In this document: one piece after another, positions 4,391 through 8,412 of the stretch
How the letters are laid out: each line of letters opens with the position of its first letter
Numbering within the stretch: the first letter of the stretch is position 1
DNA from: Clostridia bacterium
GTDB taxonomy: Bacteria; Bacillota; Clostridia; Oscillospirales; CAG-272
Assembly (NCBI GenBank): GCA_024408015.1
Contig: JAKSVJ010000039.1
Coordinates: 1 to 8,412, forward strand
Reading direction: 5' to 3'
DNA length: 8,412 bases
Translations under genes and position numbers: made by a program
The notes under the pieces: model-generated
What the model was told of the DNA's origin: nothing
The model's database searches: none
Seen by the model: the letters and a program-made list of their open reading frames with translations, nothing else

Positions 4391-7300
4391 TGATTCTCTG
4401 AACGTGCCACCTGATACATCAGATTCAAGCTTGTTGATATACTCACTTGCTCTCTTGCCGAACTTATTCTCAAGAGCATGCATTACTGACAAGCCCTCTT
4501 CATTGTTTGAATAGTTAAACAACAAGTGGAAGTCTCTAACTGGAATCGCCAAGCCTACATATCTCGCATGCATACGAATTGATCTATTCAATTCATCTAC
4601 AAGATTATTCAAGTAAATTGGCTTGCTTGAGTTAATACGTTCTTTGAGATATCCCATACCCTCAATTGTGCCATCACGTTTGATGTTCTCGCTTTCGGTT
4701 TTGATGAAGTCTCTTGAAACGTGTATTGGGAAATAATTATCGACTCTTGCTAATGATACACCATGAAGCATTTCAGCTACTTCATTGATAGCATTTCTTG
4801 ATACTTCGTTAAAGTATCTTGTTGCCATCTCCATAAATGCTTTGTCTTGTGTAGTTAAGTGATTCTCAAGCCATTTGATTTCATCCTTTGTCGGTCTAAA
4901 CAAAACTGTTTCTTCACTAGCTTTGCCATTCTTATACTCAACTGGTATCATGATACCACCATTCATGATGTGCTGATAACCTTGAGCTTGTTTAATCGTA
5001 AGCATTAAGCTCATGATGTCAGCTCTTGTCATCATGCCGCCACCAATCATAATAGTTTGTGCTTTTTTACCAGTTATTGAATCTGTATAAGCTTTGTCTG
5101 TAGTCCATGTTCTGAACATGTCTTCAGCTTTCATCTTATAATCCATTTCCTGGTGAGCACCCTCGTTAAGTCTTGTTGCCGCTTTGTACAATGGATCATT
5201 TGCTTCATATCCAGTAAACATTGAAATAACTCTCAATGGAGACTGAACACCATTTACCATTTCATTCACGAAACCATTATTGCCAAGAACGTTTTTAGCA
5301 TTGATTATATTACCATAACTTGTATGAGCCTGTTCAGCAACATTAACCGCTTCATTAACAGCTAACATTCTCTTTTCATTACGAATAGTGTACTCAATGT
5401 TCTTTAACGCTTCTACTAATTCTTCCATCTGCTCAACAGTCATATCAGCTATAAACTTACTATCAAGTCTATTAATAAGCTTTACTGTACTATCAAGTGG
5501 TGTAAAGTATTCATCGTTTTGCTTACGTTCTTCTATCCATGTTCTAAGCTGTTCAAGGTTATCTCTTGTACCCTCAGTCAAACTGAATGTGAATGTATCA
5601 AGATTTCCAATCAACTCTTTAATCAAAGCTTTATTTGCTTGTGTTGTCTTAATATTCTTAAGTCTTCTCGCAAATCTAAGAAGCTCGTGTCTTAAATTAG
5701 AATCATACTTTCTTTCTCTTGCATTCTGTTTGATTTCTCTATTGTGTTGCTTGAGTTCCTCAATAGCATCACGTTTTTCTTTTCTCATTTGGTCAACCTT
5801 TTCACGTTGCTTAGCTTTAAGCTCGTCAAACTTGATTTTCCATTGGAGTTTTCTTGTTGAATAATAATCTGCAATAGCAGCTCTTTGCATGATCTCAGCT
5901 TTGATATAGTCTACAAGCTCAGCTTCGCTTTCCGTTAATGGCACAAATTCTGTGCTAGCTTTCAAATCGTCTAGCAACTCATCAATGTACATTGCCTGAT
6001 CAGCTGGATGTGTAATATCACTTGGGAAATAATTCGGATATAACTCTCTCAACTCATCCCAAAATACGTCAATTGGTGTTGCTGTCTCATCTATTGTCAG
6101 CTTAAATCTTGACATATTCTTTACTCGGAACTTCTCAAAAGATTCATACTTCTGTGTGAAGTCTCCTCTAAAGTCTTTCGGGATATAGAAGCGTCCGCCT
6201 TTGATATGAGCTCTGATGTCAATGCCCTCTTGTGTTACGTCAGACTTCTCAATTGCATACATGTCTTTTGCAAGATCACTTGCCAATTGCAAAGCGGCTT
6301 CTTCGCCCTGTTCAAACTGAGCTCTAGTACCATGCAACAAGTCTTCTCTAATCTTTGTGATACGCTGAGCGACTTCCTCTCTACTTAACTTACCATGATA
6401 ATCGCTCATTACGTCTTTAGCAATTTCCATTGCAGCTGCTTTTGTAATTACTGTTACTTCTTTTGTAGCTTCTTGTTTCCAGAACTCTACTTGTTCCTGA
6501 AGCAACTGTTCACGAGGAGATAGTTTGAAATTATCTTTTCGAGAATACATAACATCAGCACTCTTATTACCACTACCGAATTTTTTGATAATCTCTTCTT
6601 TATTTGCTCGGCTAAATGGAATGGCTTCTTCAATTATCACATCTCTACTCTTTGAAATAAATCCATCGTCATTAAATGATTGAGGTTTTAATTTCAAATT
6701 GTTCAATGTAACTTTACTATATTTGTTATCATAATTCAATAGCAAAACTGGTATTTTTTCAAATCCTGCGTCACCAAGAAGTTTCATTCGGTGTCTGCCC
6801 TCATGTCCTATAACTCTAGCCGAGGTCTTACCCTCTTCAATATGTAGGAACATAGGCAGCCTATCTCCAAGTTTATCAAACTCCAACTCTCCATATTTAG
6901 AAGATTCTTCATTTATTCTATCTACCGTACGTGGATTATCTCCAGTTGTTAGTTTCAAGAATTGTAGTGGAGTAATATACGCAATATATGCTTGAGCATA
7001 ATTTGGAATTTCAGCAGCAAAACTATTGAGATGTCTCTCAATACGTTCATCAGTCCAAGCAGCTACTTTTGTTCCATTAAATGACAAACCGATTTCTTTA
7101 AGTTTCTCGTTAACTTCATCTATTCTTCTAGCTGCTCTTTTTTTCTTTGTTTCATTTGTTGATGTAATATCATCAAGCAACAAATCTTCAATATCAAGAG
7201 CATCTAGCCATTTGTCAAAGTTATTTGACCAAATATCGCTGTCTTTTCTTGATAATTTTTGATTATCCTCTTGACTTTCCTTTGACAATGTTGTATCATT

Positions 7301-8412
7301 ACCCACGGATGGTTGAGAGAATTGAGATGTACTCATACTCTCTTCCATCTTTATTTTTTTCCAAACATTATCATTTGCGGTTAACAATCGTTTGCAATAA
7401 CCGACTTCTGTTCCATCTGTTAAAATGGCAATGCTTAATTCTAGGTCATACGCTCCGCTATCATCTGCTATTAAAACCTTTCGAGTGTCGAACTCCACTA
7501 TATTTAAGTTTTTATGTCTCTGAAAACTATCAGGGGCATTTTTTATTAATAGTGAATTTTCAATTGTTTCTACTATGTTCTTATTAATGCTATCAGATAT
7601 ACTTATTACTTGATTCCTAGTTAATCCATCGTAATTAGGACGCTGCTTGATAAATTCATTATAGATATTTTTATTTGCCAATTTTTTTACGAGAAGTATG
7701 TGGTCACCGTCAACAGTCGTAATTGTTTTACCAACCAATCTATTATACGCTTCTAATTGAGTAAGCTGGTTCCCATTTTCATCAACAAATAAATTACCAT
7801 CCAATTTTACATATTTAGTACCGTCCTGTAATTCCTTTATTGAATAACGTATATCATCACTTTCTGTTGGATTAACATTATCACTATCTTTAGCAGAATA
7901 CTTTAGTTTTGAAATATCATTTGCTACTTCTTCAGCGAAATCATTTTCAACTTCAACGTCATGACCAACATAAGGAGCATATCCTCCAGCTTTAATCATC
8001 TTATTCAATGATCCTATTGCCGCTTGTTGATTGAACTTTGGCTGCATAACTGGTGTATCATGTGCACTTCTTCTTGTTTCATTTACGAGCTTCATATAGT
8101 TTGGATTTGCACTCATAAACTTTTGCTGTGCACTTAACCATTCAGCATCTGATAAGTTACCATTCTTGTATTCCTTTTGAGCGTTTCTGAAGTCTTCATA
8201 TCCATTTAGGAAGTTAGCAAATCTTGGTGTTAGATTATTCTTATATAAAGCTTCCATGTAAGTAAGAATATCATTTTGATGAATTGGTGGTGCAATTGAT
8301 TTCTTATTGCCTTTAATCCATTCAGCCGCTTTCTTGTCTTCCTGAAATGCTTTATAATCAGTATATCCAAGATTGAATGCTATTCTACCACCACCGCTAA
8401 ATACACTATGAT
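3311..8412 (-). CDS. Large polyvalent phage protein, 5'-truncated by the window edge
   Basis: This is a giant multidomain protein of the 'large polyvalent protein' class, in which several effector-like modules are strung together and are thought to be ejected with phage DNA. Residues are numbered from Met at 8257, but the frame continues open for another 51 codons to the right edge (FSGGGRIAFNLGYTDYKAF...). No ribosome site precedes 8257, so the real start lies outside. Modules: 1-116, unassigned; 143-330, putative effector or nuclease-like; 342-560, ParB/sulfiredoxin-like; 577-790, conserved helical region with FWDELRELYPNYFP and ITHPADQ; 795-870, basic coiled coil; 870-1285, helical; 1290-1648, LPD38-like with hydrophobic stretches near 1303-1330, 1511-1524, 1546-1564 and 1609-1622. 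Y/L-S-x-K-D/E motifs recur at module junctions (120, 138, 335, 571). It probably acts inside the virion and the newly infected cell. Class assignment is confident; individual functions are inferred. Confidence 0.9.
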   Translation of the reverse strand, partial: HSVFSGGGRIAFNLGYTDYKAFQEDKKAAEWIKGNKKSIAPPIHQNDILTYMEALYKNNLTPRFANFLNGYEDFRNAQKEYKNGNLSDAEWLSAQQKFMSANPNYMKLVNETRRSAHDTPVMQPKFNQQAAIGSLNKMIKAGGYAPYVGHDVEVENDFAEEVANDISKLKYSAKDSDNVNPTESDDIRYSIKELQDGTKYVKLDGNLFVDENGNQLTQLEAYNRLVGKTITTVDGDHILLVKKLANKNIYNEFIKQRPNYDGLTRNQVISISDSINKNIVETIENSLLIKNAPDSFQRHKNLNIVEFDTRKVLIADDSGAYDLELSIAILTDGTEVGYCKRLLTANDNVWKKIKMEESMSTSQFSQPSVGNDTTLSKESQEDNQKLSRKDSDIWSNNFDKWLDALDIEDLLLDDITSTNETKKKRAARRIDEVNEKLKEIGLSFNGTKVAAWTDERIERHLNSFAAEIPNYAQAYIAYITPLQFLKLTTGDNPRTVDRINEESSKYGELEFDKLGDRLPMFLHIEEGKTSARVIGHEGRHRMKLLGDAGFEKIPVLLLNYDNKYSKVTLNNLKLKPQSFNDDGFISKSRDVIIEEAIPFSRANKEEIIKKFGSGNKSADVMYSRKDNFKLSPREQLLQEQVEFWKQEATKEVTVITKAAAMEIAKDVMSDYHGKLSREEVAQRITKIREDLLHGTRAQFEQGEEAALQLASDLAKDMYAIEKSDVTQEGIDIRAHIKGGRFYIPKDFRGDFTQKYESFEKFRVKNMSRFKLTIDETATPIDVFWDELRELYPNYFPSDITHPADQAMYIDELLDDLKASTEFVPLTESEAELVDYIKAEIMQRAAIADYYSTRKLQWKIKFDELKAKQREKVDQMRKEKRDAIEELKQHNREIKQNARERKYDSNLRHELLRFARRLKNIKTTQANKALIKELIGNLDTFTFSLTEGTRDNLEQLRTWIEERKQNDEYFTPLDSTVKLINRLDSKFIADMTVEQMEELVEALKNIEYTIRNEKRMLAVNEAVNVAEQAHTSYGNIINAKNVLGNNGFVNEMVNGVQSPLRVISMFTGYEANDPLYKAATRLNEGAHQEMDYKMKAEDMFRTWTTDKAYTDSITGKKAQTIMIGGGMMTRADIMSLMLTIKQAQGYQHIMNGGIMIPVEYKNGKASEETVLFRPTKDEIKWLENHLTTQDKAFMEMATRYFNEVSRNAINEVAEMLHGVSLARVDNYFPIHVSRDFIKTESENIKRDGTIEGMGYLKERINSSKPIYLNNLVDELNRSIRMHARYVGLAIPVRDFHLLFNYSNNEEGLSVMHALENKFGKRASEYINKLESDVSGGTFRESSWWESLLNKARSGYAGATLTLNAWVALTQLASYPTAAAVIGYEPLVKALTSNREISEKLIRNYTPLYAYRARGYSTIELGDIASQNKNLPKALNWIQTMDLATTKRLWLASEFFVEENFKDVPRMSDEFYKKVAEVYNRVIEETQPNYTVMQRGSMLRDQSSVMKALLMFRTQTFQNQSLVYDAALQYKVMSDKLKNDPNNTTAKVNLNSAKRKLSRVITSQLVQTLMVIALRFGRNALRKDDEWYENLIPTMTQSLTGGFPIVGDLISSAVSYWVKGGNFYGLNISSVDAINDLSEALTKLPYKLIKGSSPDVVVDGIEDIAASIAMMFGIPVNNITRDLKAILEKLGVEKTIINLIP
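5648..5875 (-). other. Basic coiled-coil segment of the giant protein
   Basis: Residues 795-870 are rich in Lys, Arg, Glu and Gln with heptad-like hydrophobic spacing (WKIKFDELKAKQREKVDQMR onward). This predicts a long, positively charged coiled coil that may give an extended shape or contact packaged DNA. Confidence 0.65.
6578..7234 (-). other. ParB/sulfiredoxin-like module of the giant protein
   Basis: Residues 342-560 contain YIAYITPLQFLKLTTG (about 424-439), GDRLPMFLHIE, and then GHEGRHRMKLLGDAGFEKIPVLLL (484-507). The G-H-x-G-R-H-R followed by a loop and IPV matches the core GxxRxxA...IPV motif of ParB/sulfiredoxin-fold domains, which bind nucleotide. Related 'ddrB-like ParB' domains are known in mobile-element polyvalent proteins. 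The charged helix at 365-392 (KKKRAARR) may be a linker. Confidence 0.55.
7268..7831 (-). other. Putative effector/nuclease-like module of the giant protein
   Basis: Residues 143-330 start after RYSIK and end in a Ser/Gln/Asn-rich linker (SQFSQPSV, then LSKESQ). Inside are mixed alpha/beta segments, with NYDGLTRNQV, EFDTRKVLIAD, YDLELSIAILTDG and VGYCKRLLT. Modules placed after a RYSLK-type motif in Bacillota phage polyvalent and MuF-like proteins include barnase/EndoU/RelE-fold (BECR) nucleases and the domain called LPD3. Candidate catalytic residues are His248, Asp257, Arg259 and Lys289-Arg290, but I cannot confirm a fold. Confidence 0.35.

Larger units (their letters stand above)
6533..7849 (-). 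other. Codon-distinct two-module cassette within the giant gene
   Basis: This covers residues 137-575. By hand count only 11 of its 22 Arg codons are AGA, and seven are CGA or AGG. Outside it, 53 of 67 are AGA and only two are CGA or AGG. The cassette begins at the RYSIKE motif and ends at MYSRKD, with LSRKDSD between its two modules. This suggests acquisition or exchange as a unit. Confidence 0.5.

Noticed and set aside
5388..5864. 158-aa plus-strand frame and similar ones at 6206, 7026 and 7225
   Set aside because: They are antisense shadows of the giant gene; their Ser/Leu/Cys-rich composition reflects reverse-complemented Lys/Glu/Ala codons, and no ribosome site is seen.
8257..8257. Met at 8257 as start of the giant protein
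   Set aside because: The upstream bases lack a ribosome site and the frame stays open and protein-like to the window edge.

Overview
The window looks like the integration end of a temperate bacteriophage genome from a low-GC Bacillota host, probably a gut clostridium. Evidence: AT-rich sequence, AGA-dominated arginine codons, strong AAGGAG-type ribosome binding sites, a Tn916/Sfi21-style tyrosine integrase, and small proteins of the kind seen in Clostridia prophages. Stops are TGA, TAA and TAG, so the standard code applies. No tRNA, rRNA, CRISPR array, insertion sequence or host housekeeping gene was found.

Layout. (1) 24-1034, + strand: a complete integrase with its full catalytic set. (2) 1035-1279: a gene-free 245-base segment holding a bidirectional terminator and a dense set of direct and inverted repeats, the best candidate for attP. 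(3) 1280-2962, - strand: a four-gene cluster, 67 aa > 190 aa > 133 aa > 152 aa in transcription order. Its members are tightly packed, and the last two overlap by ATGA. (4) 2984-3027: a minus-strand intrinsic terminator whose stem carries the -35 of the promoter serving that cluster. (5) 3039-3245, - strand: a 68-aa sigma-region-4-like HTH protein with a TTG start. (6) 3311-8412, - strand: one giant 'large polyvalent protein' gene. The frame stays open to the right edge, so the gene is 5'-truncated here; 8257 is an internal Met, not the start.

How it may work together. The integrase and the late-type genes converge on the repeat region, the Sfi21-like arrangement (late genes > attP < int). 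Both sides lie next to each other in one molecule, so this is more likely a free or circular phage genome than one end of an integrated prophage, if the att assignment is right. The giant protein has an N-terminal part, a putative toxin or nuclease-like module, a ParB/sulfiredoxin-like module, a long helical and coiled-coil body, and an LPD38-like C-terminus with hydrophobic segments. Such proteins are thought to enter the host with the phage DNA. The small cluster includes a likely jelly-roll virion or decoration protein and a Gly/Asn-rich membrane-type protein. No holin or endolysin is recognisable.

The most unusual points are a cassette inside the giant gene (about residues 137-575), bounded by recurring Y/L-S-x-K-D/E motifs and written with different arginine codons from the rest of the gene, and the architecture of the putative attP.
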